From assembly GCA_902621345.1 (NCBI GenBank), contig CACNLV010000001.1:124001-188000 (forward strand): 64,000 nt of DNA. Direction: 5' to 3'. Origin of the DNA: an uncultured Pelagibacteraceae bacterium (GTDB taxonomy: Bacteria; Pseudomonadota; Alphaproteobacteria; Pelagibacterales; Pelagibacteraceae). Below are positions 1 through 8,721 of this stretch, in pieces (position 1 is the first letter of the stretch; every line of letters begins with the position of its first letter). The translations under genes and the position numbers were made by a program. Below the pieces are notes generated by a model. It ran no database searches. It was given only the letters and a program-made list of their open reading frames with translations, and was not told where the DNA came from.

Positions 1-1
1 T

Positions 2-475
2 GAAAAGTTATGTGGTTATAAATTTAGTTTAGAATGTGTGCAAGAGCTAGTCAAAAAATTTCCTGAACAAATAATTGGTATAAAAGATAGTTCTTACAAT
101 ATTTATAAAAATTTAAGATTAAAAGATTTTTCAATTCTTCCTGGATCAGAAACCAAGCTTGTTGAAGGTTTAGAAATAGGTTGTTCAGGAATAATCACAG
201 CTACATGTAATGTTACTGCAGAGTTATCCAGGAAAGTTTATGATGACTTCATTAAAAAAAAAACTCAAACTGAGAATGAAAAATTGATTAATGTTAGGTC
301 TGCATTTGATAAATATAATCTTATTTCTGGCTTGCATTCATATTGTGCAAAAGAAAATGACATATTTAAAAATGTATTACCTCCACTAACTCTTTTAACC
401 AAAGAGAATGAGAAAGAATTATTTGAAAATCTTAAAAATTTAAATTTTAAAATTAAATCTTTACTGGCGGCCTAA
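2..475 (+). CDS. DapA/N-acetylneuraminate lyase family aldolase (3' part only)
   Basis: The open frame runs in from the left edge, so the 5' end is missing; about 157 codons remain. It is the C-terminal half of a class I aldolase of the dihydrodipicolinate synthase/N-acetylneuraminate lyase family, TIM-barrel enzymes that form a Schiff base with pyruvate. The motif GIKDSS places the Schiff-base lysine at about nt 83-85. It is followed by the family's LPGSE and GCSGIITAT stretches, which form late barrel strands. Its stop lies one base before cfa. The true substrate cannot be told: a SAR11-type genome can hold several paralogues, so dapA itself is only one option. A GTG at 38 is internal, not the start. 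Confidence 0.85.
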   Translation, partial: EKLCGYKFSLECVQELVKKFPEQIIGIKDSSYNIYKNLRLKDFSILPGSETKLVEGLEIGCSGIITATCNVTAELSRKVYDDFIKKKTQTENEKLINVRSAFDKYNLISGLHSYCAKENDIFKNVLPPLTLLTKENEKELFENLKNLNFKIKSLLAA

Positions 476-476
476 C

Positions 477-1664
477 ATGCAACTTGCTAGATTTCTAAAC
501 AATGTTTTTAAAGATGGTGGTTTTATTCTTACTGATGCAAATTATAGAGACTATATCATAGGAAAACCAGGTAATGATCCTATTAAATTAAGAATCTTAA
601 ATAAAAAACTTCATTATAAATTATTACTTCATCCAGATCTGTATTTTGGTGAGGCTTATACTAATGGTGAAATAATTATTGAGAACGGCACCATCACAGA
701 TTTTTTAGATCTTGCTTTGAAGAATATTGGAAGAGGAGAAGTTAATTTATTTAGTTATATTATGAATAGAATTAGAGGCTCGTATAGATATTTAACAAAT
801 TTTAATTTTATTAAAAAATCTAAAATGAATGTTTCCCATCATTATGACATATCTGACGACTTATATGATCTATTTTTAGATCCTAAAAGACAATATTCAT
901 GTGGTTACTTTCGTAATGAAAACGATAGTCTTGAAACAGCACAAAATAATAAAATTCAACATATAATAAAAAAATTGAATTTAAAGCCAGACCAAAAAGT
1001 TTTAGATATTGGTTGTGGGTGGGGGTCGTTAGCAATTGATATTGCAAAGAATTCAAAATGTGAAGTAACAGGGATTACGTTATCAGAAAACCAACTTTAT
1101 TACTGCAAAAGAAAAGCAGCTGAACAAAATTTAGAAAATCAGGTGAAGTTTAGATTGATTGACTATAGAGAGCTTAAGGAAAAATTTGATAGAATTGTAA
1201 GTGTCGGAATGTTTGAACACGTGGGACGTAAATTTTATAAAAAATTTTTTAGACAAATTCAAAATTTATTAAATGACAATGGAGTTTCATTAATACATAC
1301 CATAGGATCAGTAAATCCACCCAGGGATCCTCATCCATGGATAACCAAGTATATTTTTCCAGGTGGTTATACACCAAGTTTAAGTGAGGTCACAACACCC
1401 ATAGAGCAAGCAGGTCTAGTTGTTACAGATATCGAAGTTTTGAGATTACATTATTCACACACTTTAAGACACTGGAAAGAAAATTGCATAAGAAATAGAG
1501 AAAAAATTATTAAAATGTTTGATGAGAAATTTTTTCGAATGTGGGAGTTTTATCTTGCGGGGTGTGAGATGGCTTTCAAGTGGGGTGATCAAGTTGTATA
1601 TCAATTTCAACTTACAAAAAATTATGGATCTACTCCAGTCACTAGGGACTATATTTATCAATAA
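477..1664 (+). CDS. cfa: Cyclopropane-fatty-acyl-phospholipid synthase family methyltransferase
   Basis: This 395-residue protein is predicted to transfer a methylene group from S-adenosylmethionine to unsaturated acyl chains of membrane phospholipids. The N-terminal ~120 residues match the lipid-binding part of the family. The SAM site is seen as VLDIGCGWGSLAIDIA (about residues 175-190), and SVGMFEHVG and YIFPGGYTPS are typical Cfa/mycolic acid cyclopropane synthase motifs. The C-terminal part contains HYSHTLRHW, also typical. It starts one base after the preceding aldolase stop, so the two are probably co-transcribed. Related enzymes in this family make other methylated lipids, so the exact product is inferred. 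Confidence 0.93.
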   Translation: MQLARFLNNVFKDGGFILTDANYRDYIIGKPGNDPIKLRILNKKLHYKLLLHPDLYFGEAYTNGEIIIENGTITDFLDLALKNIGRGEVNLFSYIMNRIRGSYRYLTNFNFIKKSKMNVSHHYDISDDLYDLFLDPKRQYSCGYFRNENDSLETAQNNKIQHIIKKLNLKPDQKVLDIGCGWGSLAIDIAKNSKCEVTGITLSENQLYYCKRKAAEQNLENQVKFRLIDYRELKEKFDRIVSVGMFEHVGRKFYKKFFRQIQNLLNDNGVSLIHTIGSVNPPRDPHPWITKYIFPGGYTPSLSEVTTPIEQAGLVVTDIEVLRLHYSHTLRHWKENCIRNREKIIKMFDEKFFRMWEFYLAGCEMAFKWGDQVVYQFQLTKNYGSTPVTRDYIYQ

Positions 1665-1693
1665 ATTATTGATAGAATCTTACCTCCTTTAAA

Positions 1694-2881
1694 ATGAAAA
1701 AAAAAAACAAAAAATCAAAGAGAAAAAAGAGAGTAAAAAGAAAAAAAACTAAACTGAAAAATATCAAAAAAGTTAGGAAAAAGATAATTATTTCAAGGAA
1801 AAAGAGGAAAAACAAAAAAAAGAAAAAAAAGAGAAAAAATATAAATCTTAAAAAAAATAAAAACTATATACCTAAAACTAAAAATCAAAGTTTAATTTCA
1901 AAAATTGTAAAATTCCAATTATCGATTAAATCAAACTTTGATTTTAAAATTAATTTAAACCCTGAAAGATACATCCAAAGTTTTTTTGATAAAATTTCCG
2001 AAACAATTTCAAATTACAAAGTAATTAAAAAAGAGGAAAAAAGAAGAATTAAGATAGAACAAATTGAAAAAGAGAGAATTGAGAAAATTGAGCTACAAAA
2101 AGCAAAACAAGAAGAGGTGCTTGAAAAAACTCGACTAAAAGAGAAGGCCTTAAAGGAGGAAGCAAGGTTAGAAAAGCAAAGAAATAAAGATATAAAATTA
2201 TTTTTAAGAAAAGAACAAGCAATTTTAAGAAGAGAACAAGCCGAAAAACAAAAACAATTTTTAAAGCAACTTCAACTAGAGCGTCAAATTGAAAAGTTTA
2301 GAATAAGAGAAGTAAAAGAATTAGAAAAACTTGAGAAAATAGCGCTTAAAGAGAAGAGAGAGGATTATCAAGGGTTACAAGAAAGGATTGATAAACTTAA
2401 AGAAAAATACCGAGTTATTAGAGACCAAAAGATCAAGGAGAGAGTAGAAGCCCTTGGTGTTAAATTACAAGGTAACGAAGACAGAGAAACGTTACTAATT
2501 AAGGAAAAAGAATATACTTTAGCGAGACAAAAAGTTGAGTTTGCCTTAGAAAGTTTTTATAGAAGTGCAAGCAGTCTAGTATTTCAATTGAACAAAAGAC
2601 ACATTACAAGAGATATGTCGATTTTGCGGTGTATAGACAGAAGATTTGAAACCGGTGAGATTTTTATAAAATGGGATGAAGCTGAAGATGAAGATTGGTT
2701 ATTATTAATTTACATTAAAAATAATTCACCCGATGAAGGAATAGTAATAGAGGATAAAACAAATCCTGAAAAAAATCATTCATATGAATTTAAAAATATT
2801 GATATTTTTAAAGCCTCAGACACAATGGTGGACGCTTTGACACAATTAATTGCTAGCAAAAGATCACAAAATAACAATTAA
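1694..2881 (+). CDS. Lysine-rich coiled-coil protein of unknown function
   Basis: I do not recognise this 395-residue protein. Three zones are visible. Residues 1-65 are extremely basic, mostly Lys/Arg with runs of up to six lysines. Residues ~110-280 form a highly charged Lys/Glu/Arg-rich helix, very probably a long coiled coil. Residues ~285-395 look like a folded domain with acidic and aromatic residues (FIKWDEAEDEDWLLLIYI). The only in-frame ATG before the C-terminal domain is at 1694, so the basic tail belongs to the protein unless a non-ATG start is used. No clear ribosome binding site is seen. No signal peptide or membrane segment is visible. The tail suggests binding to nucleic acid or another polyanion, but this is inference. 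The next gene, a small membrane protein, is 31 bases downstream. Confidence 0.75.
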   Translation: MKKKNKKSKRKKRVKRKKTKLKNIKKVRKKIIISRKKRKNKKKKKKRKNINLKKNKNYIPKTKNQSLISKIVKFQLSIKSNFDFKINLNPERYIQSFFDKISETISNYKVIKKEEKRRIKIEQIEKERIEKIELQKAKQEEVLEKTRLKEKALKEEARLEKQRNKDIKLFLRKEQAILRREQAEKQKQFLKQLQLERQIEKFRIREVKELEKLEKIALKEKREDYQGLQERIDKLKEKYRVIRDQKIKERVEALGVKLQGNEDRETLLIKEKEYTLARQKVEFALESFYRSASSLVFQLNKRHITRDMSILRCIDRRFETGEIFIKWDEAEDEDWLLLIYIKNNSPDEGIVIEDKTNPEKNHSYEFKNIDIFKASDTMVDALTQLIASKRSQNNN

Positions 2882-2912
2882 TTTTTTCTAAATAACAAGG
2901 TAGAACTTTAAT

Positions 2913-3206
2913 ATGTTTTTTGGATCAATCATTATGATAATGCTTTTTTTAATTTTAAAGTATGTATTGGCATGGATTATCTATTACAACAAATTAGATC
3001 CGAGACTTGGCGACAGTACTTGGCGATTTACTTATGATTACCCTGTTTTAGGTGAAAGAGATATCTCCGATTTAGATGATAAAGATTTTGTAAGGTTAAG
3101 AAGAAAAAAAAATAAAATTATTTTATTAATGTATTCAATAGTTCTCATTATGTTTATAACTTCTATGTCTTTGTTGAGTGAAATTTTACTGTTTTTTTTT
3201 AGTTAG
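2913..3206 (+). CDS. Small two-helix membrane protein, hypothetical
   Basis: This 97-residue protein has a hydrophobic N-terminal segment (about residues 3-24) and a second one at the C-terminus (about 68-95). Between them is a polar loop rich in Asp/Arg (RLGDSTWRFTYDYPVLGERD), so it is probably a hairpin in the inner membrane with its loop on one face. I do not recognise the family. A purine-rich AAGGTAG lies just upstream of the ATG. Its stop codon overlaps the stop of the convergent DCC-family gene: the four bases TTAG at 3203-3206 serve both genes. Confidence 0.7.
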   Translation: MFFGSIIMIMLFLILKYVLAWIIYYNKLDPRLGDSTWRFTYDYPVLGERDISDLDDKDFVRLRRKKNKIILLMYSIVLIMFITSMSLLSEILLFFFS

Positions 3207-3550
3207 TTTTTTAATTGTTTTTTATTTTTTAGATATAAGAAGAATGCAACTATTTCATAAAAAAAAGAAAATAACGTAAAAATTATTGGTAGTTTAAAAA
3301 ACTTGTATAAAAAATTATATTTGGGGATTTTTTTCCACACAGCAAGAAAAGCTTCAGCTCCTTTTAAAATTTTTTCATCTTCTTTAACATGTAGCCTTCG
3401 CAAAAGTTCTTTATTACTTTTAGAGGTCTCTTTTTCAGCTATCTCATTACCCGTAATATCAATCCAATCGATTTCTTGAATCTTCTCTTTTTTATATAAA
3501 TCAATTTCAGCTTTGCAGATTTTGCATGAATTATTAAAATAAACTTTCAT
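3203..3550 (-). CDS. DCC (DUF393) family thiol-disulfide oxidoreductase-like protein
   Basis: This 115-residue protein starts with a beta strand followed by a CxxC pair (NNSCKICKAEI), the thioredoxin-like signature of the DUF393/DCC family. A second half contains WIDI and a C-terminal hydrophobic segment (FTLFSFFYEIVAFFLYL) as in other members. Family members are predicted redox proteins, but their substrates are largely unknown. It is transcribed away from tldD with about 90 bases between the starts, which must hold both promoters. Confidence 0.82.
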   Translation of the reverse strand: MKVYFNNSCKICKAEIDLYKKEKIQEIDWIDITGNEIAEKETSKSNKELLRRLHVKEDEKILKGAEAFLAVWKKIPKYNFLYKFFKLPIIFTLFSFFYEIVAFFLYLKNKKQLKN

Positions 3551-3643
3551 ATAAGTAGATTTATTACTATTTATTTAAATAATGTATATGCGTAAAATAC
3601 TCATATTGAAAATAGTAGATAAAACTTCTAAATAGTGCTTTCT

Positions 3644-5056
3644 ATGAATAATTTTTTTGAAAAATCTGACATATCTAGATCAGAAGCAGAAAACATTGTA
3701 TCAGATACACTTAGTAAGTGTGATGATGGAGAACTATATCTAGAAAATACAAAATCAGAGACATTATTATTAGATGATAATAAAATTAAAAACTCGAGTT
3801 ATAATTCTGATTTAGGTTTTGGATTTAGAGCTATCTCTGATGAAATAGTTGCATATTCTCACTCTAATGAAATATCAAAAAATTCATTAAGGCAATCTTC
3901 AGAAAATTTAAAATCAACGTTAAAATCTGTTAAAGGCACTTATAATCATGAAATTCCTAAATCTAATAAAAAGTATTATGATAATATAAATCCTATTGAA
4001 CAAAAATCCCTTAATGAAAAGATTAAAATACTTAATGAAGTAAATAACTACTTACGCTCTAAAGATAATAACATTAAACAGGTCACAGCCAATTTTTTAG
4101 GTGAACAAAAATCAGTTGAAATAATTAGATCTGGCGGAGAGTCTTTAACTGATGTCCGTCCTTTAATAAGATTCAATGTATCAGTCATGCTTGAGAAAAA
4201 TGGAAGGAAAGAGTCAGGTGTGTATGGTGTTGGAGGAAGACAATCCTACGATTTTTATTTAAAAGATGAAAATTGGAAAAGTGTTTGTGATGAGGCTTTG
4301 AGAATAGCTTCAGTAAATTTAGAGAGTAAACCTGCACCAGCTGGTGAAATGAAAGTTGTACTAGGACCTGGTTGGCCAGCAATATTAATTCATGAGGCTG
4401 TTGGTCATGGTTTAGAGGGGGATTTTAATAGAAAGAAAACTTCTGCTTTTCATAATTTAATGGGCCAAAAAGTTGCTAGTGAAGGAGTTACGATAGTTGA
4501 TGATGGTACTATCGACAATAGGAGAGGCAGTCTTACTATTGATGATGAAGGGACACCAACAGAAAAAACAGTTTTAATTGAGAATGGAATTTTAAAAAAC
4601 TTTATGCAAGATCGTCTGAATGCACGTTTGATGAAAACGAGATCTACCGGTAGTGGAAGAAGAGAAAATTATAGACATATCGTCCTTCCAAGAATGAGAA
4701 ACACAATGATGTTAAGTGGTAATCAGACCCAAGATGAGATGATTAAAGCTGTAGACAAAGGTATTTTTGCAGTAAGTTTTGGTGGAGGACAAGTTGACAT
4801 TACCTCTGGGAAATTTGTATTTAATTGCACCGAAGCTTATGAGATTGTTAATGGCAAAATTGGATCTCCAATAAAAGGTGCTACTCTTATCGGAGATGGT
4901 CCTTCGAGTTTAAAAGAAGTTTCTATGGTAGGTAATGATATGATGATGGATCCGGGAATTGGAACATGTGGAAAAGCTGGCCAAGGTGTTCCCGTTGGTG
5001 TTGCTCAACCATCTATTCTAATTAATAAGATGACTGTTGGCGGCACAAAACTTTAA
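3644..5056 (+). CDS. tldD: TldD metalloprotease subunit
   Basis: TldD forms a heterodimeric zinc protease with TldE (PmbA), known from the maturation of microcin B17 and the degradation of the CcdA antitoxin in E. coli. The zinc-binding HEAVGH motif is visible at about residues 250-255, followed by GLEGDFN. The conserved glycine-rich C-terminal parts (RSTGSGRRENYRH, GGGQVDITSG, GTCGKAGQG) are complete, and the length of 470 residues fits the family. I chose the ATG at 3644 over an in-frame GTG at 3635 because the family begins close to it. tldE follows immediately with no gap, consistent with one transcript and a stoichiometric pair. Confidence 0.95.
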   Translation: MNNFFEKSDISRSEAENIVSDTLSKCDDGELYLENTKSETLLLDDNKIKNSSYNSDLGFGFRAISDEIVAYSHSNEISKNSLRQSSENLKSTLKSVKGTYNHEIPKSNKKYYDNINPIEQKSLNEKIKILNEVNNYLRSKDNNIKQVTANFLGEQKSVEIIRSGGESLTDVRPLIRFNVSVMLEKNGRKESGVYGVGGRQSYDFYLKDENWKSVCDEALRIASVNLESKPAPAGEMKVVLGPGWPAILIHEAVGHGLEGDFNRKKTSAFHNLMGQKVASEGVTIVDDGTIDNRRGSLTIDDEGTPTEKTVLIENGILKNFMQDRLNARLMKTRSTGSGRRENYRHIVLPRMRNTMMLSGNQTQDEMIKAVDKGIFAVSFGGGQVDITSGKFVFNCTEAYEIVNGKIGSPIKGATLIGDGPSSLKEVSMVGNDMMMDPGIGTCGKAGQGVPVGVAQPSILINKMTVGGTKL

Positions 5057-6373
5057 ATGGTCAAAGATCAAGAATTTTTAGAAAAAAAGGCATCTTATTG
5101 TCTAGGTTTAGCCAAGAAATTAGGCGCAACTGAGTCTAGTGTGATTGTTAACAACTCTGTATCTGAAACTGTTAATTTTAGAAATAAAAAACTAGATGAG
5201 TCTAATAGGTCAGATGATCTCGGAATAAGCATTACCACTTACATTGGAAAAAAAAAATCATCAATATCTTCGTCTAATTTACTTGATGATAACCTAAACA
5301 TTTTGATTGAAAAATGTGTTGAGGCAACAAAAAATACTCCTGAAGATGAATTTAATTCATTACCAGATAAAGATTTGTTAGCTAAAGAAGTCAAAGATTT
5401 GTCTCTCTATGATGATACGCATATAGAAAATGATCAAAAAATAGATTATTTGAAAAAATTAGAACTCGCTGCATCTAATGATAAAAAAATTGTTAATACT
5501 GAGTCTAGTTTTACTCAAAATAAATCAAATTTTATTTTAGCTAATACTGAAGGTTTTTGTGCTGGTTACAAAACATCCTCATTTACAGCTTCAAGCGTTA
5601 TAGTCGCAAAAGATGAAAAAAGCATGGAGAGAGATTATGAGTATTCTAGCAAATGTTTTTTTAAAGACTTGGACGATGCAGGAGAGTTAGGCAAACGAGC
5701 TGCCGATCAAACCATTAGAAAATTAAGCCCTAAAAAAATAGGCAGCGAAAAAATTGCTATAATTTTTGATAAACGAATAGCCAAGGGAATATTAAGCACT
5801 TTTGCTAGTGCGATTTCATCATCAGCGATATCAAGAGGAACCTCTTTTTTAAAAGATAAAGTTAACCAAAAAATATTTTCCGACTCAATTAATGTCTTAG
5901 ATAAACCAGACATAATTAAAGGTTTGGGTTCAAGAAATTTTGATAAAGAGGGGGTTAAAACTGATACCCTTAAATTAGTTGAACAAGGAGTCTTAAAACA
6001 TTATTTGATTGATACTTACAATGGAAAAAAACTTAACCTAAAATCAAATGGAAGATTCGGTGGGACAAGTAATCTCTATTTTGAAAATGGAAATATAAGT
6101 TTTAAAGATTTGTTGAATTCAAAATCAAAAAGTCTCTATATCACAGAAACTATAGGTCACGGAAGTAATATAGTAACCGGTGATTATTCTGTTGGTGCGA
6201 CAGGGTTTTTAGTGGAAAACGGGGAGTTTAAGTATCCTATAAACGAAATTACCATTGCAGGCAATTTTAATGACATGTTTCAGCATATTACTCTGGCAAA
6301 TGATTTAGAGTTTAAATATGCAACCAATTCACCAACCATGATGATTGAGGGAATGGTTGTTGCTGGTAAATGA
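5057..6373 (+). CDS. tldE: TldE/PmbA protease partner subunit
   Basis: This 438-residue PmbA-family protein lacks the HExxxH motif, as expected for the non-catalytic partner of TldD. The N-terminal half matches the TldD/PmbA fold; the C-terminal half carries the family's SNLYFENG, GHGSNIVTGDYSVGATGF and NEITIAGN elements. It starts directly after the tldD stop and its own end overlaps the next gene by four bases (ATGA at 6370-6373), which suggests translational coupling through three genes. No peptide precursor gene is visible nearby, so a housekeeping proteolytic role is more likely than dedicated peptide maturation, but the substrate is unknown. Confidence 0.94.
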   Translation: MVKDQEFLEKKASYCLGLAKKLGATESSVIVNNSVSETVNFRNKKLDESNRSDDLGISITTYIGKKKSSISSSNLLDDNLNILIEKCVEATKNTPEDEFNSLPDKDLLAKEVKDLSLYDDTHIENDQKIDYLKKLELAASNDKKIVNTESSFTQNKSNFILANTEGFCAGYKTSSFTASSVIVAKDEKSMERDYEYSSKCFFKDLDDAGELGKRAADQTIRKLSPKKIGSEKIAIIFDKRIAKGILSTFASAISSSAISRGTSFLKDKVNQKIFSDSINVLDKPDIIKGLGSRNFDKEGVKTDTLKLVEQGVLKHYLIDTYNGKKLNLKSNGRFGGTSNLYFENGNISFKDLLNSKSKSLYITETIGHGSNIVTGDYSVGATGFLVENGEFKYPINEITIAGNFNDMFQHITLANDLEFKYATNSPTMMIEGMVVAGK

Positions 6374-7341
6374 GTGAATTCTGCGTAATCGGTTCAGGTA
6401 TTTCTGGAGCTACAATTGCTAATCTTCTTAATAAAAAAAATACAGTAATCCTATTTGATAAAGCGAGAGGTCCAGGAGGTCGTGCATCTTTCAAAAGAAT
6501 AAGAGGTAATATAGGCTTTGATCATGGCACTCAATACTTTTCACCCAAAACCCCAGGATTTAAAAAGTTTACTAAACATTTAATTAAAAAAAAAATTTTA
6601 AAGGTTTGGGGTGGTAAACACATTTTTCTTAACTCCAAAAAAAAAGAAGATAAAAAACATCTTAAAATTATAGGTAAAAATGGAAACAATGATATTAGCA
6701 AGTATTTATTAAAAAAAATTAAGTGCAACTATCAAAGTGAATTAAAAAAAATTCATTATAAAAACAAACTTTGGCACTTATCATTTGCTGATGGAAAATT
6801 GAGATCTTTTAAAAGTATTATTTTGACCTGTCCATTTCCACAATTAAAAAAACTTTCTAAAAAATTCATAAATAATTCTTTTGTAAAAAAATCAATAAAA
6901 ATGGATGCAAATATAACTACCATGATTGCTATAAAAAAAAACAAAAAATCTAATAGCAGCTACCTTTTCGAAGACTCAATTCTTGGCTGGGCTGGTAATG
7001 AAAATTCAAAAAAAAGATTTAAATCAAAATATGATTTATGGACTCTACAAAGTTCATTCAAGTGGGCAAATAAAAATATTAATCAAAATAAAAATAATAA
7101 GAAAAAGAATTCAAAAATTATGATCGACAAGTTCTTTCAACTTTCAAATATTAAAAAAACAAAAATCAATTTCTCTCTTAATCATGGCTGGAAATACTCT
7201 TCGAATTCAAAACCTTTTAAAATTAAAAGTTTTTGGGATCCAAAGAAAAAAATAGGTGTTTGTGCTGATTGGTTTGTCGGACCAAGACTGGAGTCGGGAT
7301 GGATAAGTGCACAGGACTTATATAAAAAAATTTCAAAATAA
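6370..7341 (+). CDS. FAD-dependent amine oxidase/renalase-like oxidoreductase
   Basis: This 323-residue flavoprotein opens with a dinucleotide-binding fold (VIGSGISGATIANLL), the FAD-binding DKARGPGGRAS stretch, and the GFDHGTQYFS segment typical of bacterial renalase-like NAD(P)/FAD oxidoreductases. Its C-terminal part contains VCADWFVGPRLESGWISAQDL, the second FAD-contacting motif. The substrate is unknown. The start overlaps the tldE stop as ATGA, so it is probably the third gene of the tldD-tldE transcript. It is separated by one base from the convergent downstream gene. Confidence 0.85.
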   Translation: MSEFCVIGSGISGATIANLLNKKNTVILFDKARGPGGRASFKRIRGNIGFDHGTQYFSPKTPGFKKFTKHLIKKKILKVWGGKHIFLNSKKKEDKKHLKIIGKNGNNDISKYLLKKIKCNYQSELKKIHYKNKLWHLSFADGKLRSFKSIILTCPFPQLKKLSKKFINNSFVKKSIKMDANITTMIAIKKNKKSNSSYLFEDSILGWAGNENSKKRFKSKYDLWTLQSSFKWANKNINQNKNNKKKNSKIMIDKFFQLSNIKKTKINFSLNHGWKYSSNSKPFKIKSFWDPKKKIGVCADWFVGPRLESGWISAQDLYKKISK

Positions 7342-7342
7342 A

Positions 7343-8023
7343 TTATTCAAAGCTTTTCAATTTGTATTCCCAATTTCCCATTCTTGAGTAAGACACTTTT
7401 AAAATTCTTAAATTTTTTTGATCATACCAAATGTCAAAGTCTAATCGTTTATCTTTTGGAATATTCATATCTTTAGATTTAAGTGTAAAATGATCAGCAT
7501 CATAAATCTTTCCATAAAGCTCTATTTTTTCTTTACCTACAAAAGTAACAACCTGTTCTTTAATACTCCCTGATATTGGACTTATTTGAGATTCTGCTTG
7601 TAAAATTTTATGATTCCACCAATTTCCAATAACGTTGTTAAGGGTCGCCTCCCCATTGAATGAGGAGCCTTTAATATCAAATTTTTTACTATCTTTATTT
7701 AATTTTAAATTTACAAATTTTTCTTTTTCATTTTGAAGAGTTCTAGAATCATATGATATCAATTGATTTTTTATATATTTTTCTTCACCATAGGACTCAA
7801 CTTGAAAAATTGGAGTCCCTAATAAATCAACAGAAAATTTAAATTGATTTGTAATTATAGTTTCTTCACCATTTCTCTCAAAAAAATAATAATTGTATCC
7901 AATTAGTTCACCATTTCTAAAAATCTCCATTTCAATTTTGTTATATTTATTGTAGTGACCCATATGTGCCATAGAAATAACTGGAAAAACTACAATAAAC
8001 AAAATGGCTATAAATTTTCTCAT
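7343..8023 (-). CDS. Secreted DUF6134/DUF3108-like protein
   Basis: This 226-residue protein has a clear Sec signal peptide (a hydrophobic run after MRKF, with likely cleavage after SMA). The mature part is beta-rich and ends with WYDQKNLRILKVSY, which resembles the periplasmic DUF3108/DUF6134 families where a W-Y/D...L.K strand recurs. No catalytic motif is seen. The family assignment rests on pattern recall rather than a search. It is divergent from the YczE-type gene, with 50 bases between the two starts. Confidence 0.6.
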   Translation of the reverse strand: MRKFIAILFIVVFPVISMAHMGHYNKYNKIEMEIFRNGELIGYNYYFFERNGEETIITNQFKFSVDLLGTPIFQVESYGEEKYIKNQLISYDSRTLQNEKEKFVNLKLNKDSKKFDIKGSSFNGEATLNNVIGNWWNHKILQAESQISPISGSIKEQVVTFVGKEKIELYGKIYDADHFTLKSKDMNIPKDKRLDFDIWYDQKNLRILKVSYSRMGNWEYKLKSFE

Positions 8024-8073
8024 TTAGCAATTACATTAGTGGACTTTATCTATAATAGAAATAATTTATTAAA

Positions 8074-8721
8074 ATGTTTCTAAAAATAAAGAAAATACCT
8101 AAAGTTAATTGGAGTTCTGATAGGCCATATAATTTTAAACCAAAATTTTCCACTTTCTTTTTTTTATGTTTTGGTCTGACTTTATTTGGTCTTGGCGAAG
8201 GTTTATTAATTGTTTCTTTTACGGGTGCTTCTCCATGGAGTGTTTTAGCTCAAGGTATTTCTTTAAATGTTAATTTAAGTATTGGAACAATTACTCTTTT
8301 AATAAGTATTGCAGTCTTAATTCTGTGGATACCTCTCAGCCAAAAACCAGGAATGGGCACAATATTTAATGCCTTAATAATAGCCTTTATGATTGATCTT
8401 TGTATAAAGTTTGTACCAACTCCATCTGATTATTTTAATCAATTAATCTTAGCCGTAATTTCTGTAATAATGGTTGGAATAGGTGGGGGCATTTATTTAG
8501 TTTCTAACCTAGGCGCAGGACCAAGAGATGGATTAATGATTGGTTTGCAAAAAGTAACCAATTTACCAGTGGCAGCCGTTAGAGCTTTTTTAGAAATTTC
8601 AGTTGTAAGTATTGGCTGGTATTTGGGTGGAACAGTAGGTGTCGGAACTCTTTTATTCGCTTTTGGTATTGGTCCGTGCGTTGCACTAGGTTTGTTTTTA
8701 GTTGATAAAATTTTTGATTAG
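8074..8721 (+). CDS. YczE/YitT-type integral membrane protein
   Basis: This 215-residue protein has about five transmembrane helices and the family motif FGLGEGLLIVSFTGASPWSV near the first helix. A repeat of the same pattern, GGGIYLVSNLGAGPRDGLM, lies near residue 150, suggesting an internal two-fold repeat. YczE-type proteins are uncharacterised inner-membrane proteins. The stop shares TTAG at 8718-8721 with the stop of convergent typA. Confidence 0.83.
   Translation: MFLKIKKIPKVNWSSDRPYNFKPKFSTFFFLCFGLTLFGLGEGLLIVSFTGASPWSVLAQGISLNVNLSIGTITLLISIAVLILWIPLSQKPGMGTIFNALIIAFMIDLCIKFVPTPSDYFNQLILAVISVIMVGIGGGIYLVSNLGAGPRDGLMIGLQKVTNLPVAAVRAFLEISVVSIGWYLGGTVGVGTLLFAFGIGPCVALGLFLVDKIFD

Noticed and set aside
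1464..1661. A 65-codon minus-strand frame inside cfa
   Set aside because: It is antisense to the conserved Cfa C-terminus with no independent support.
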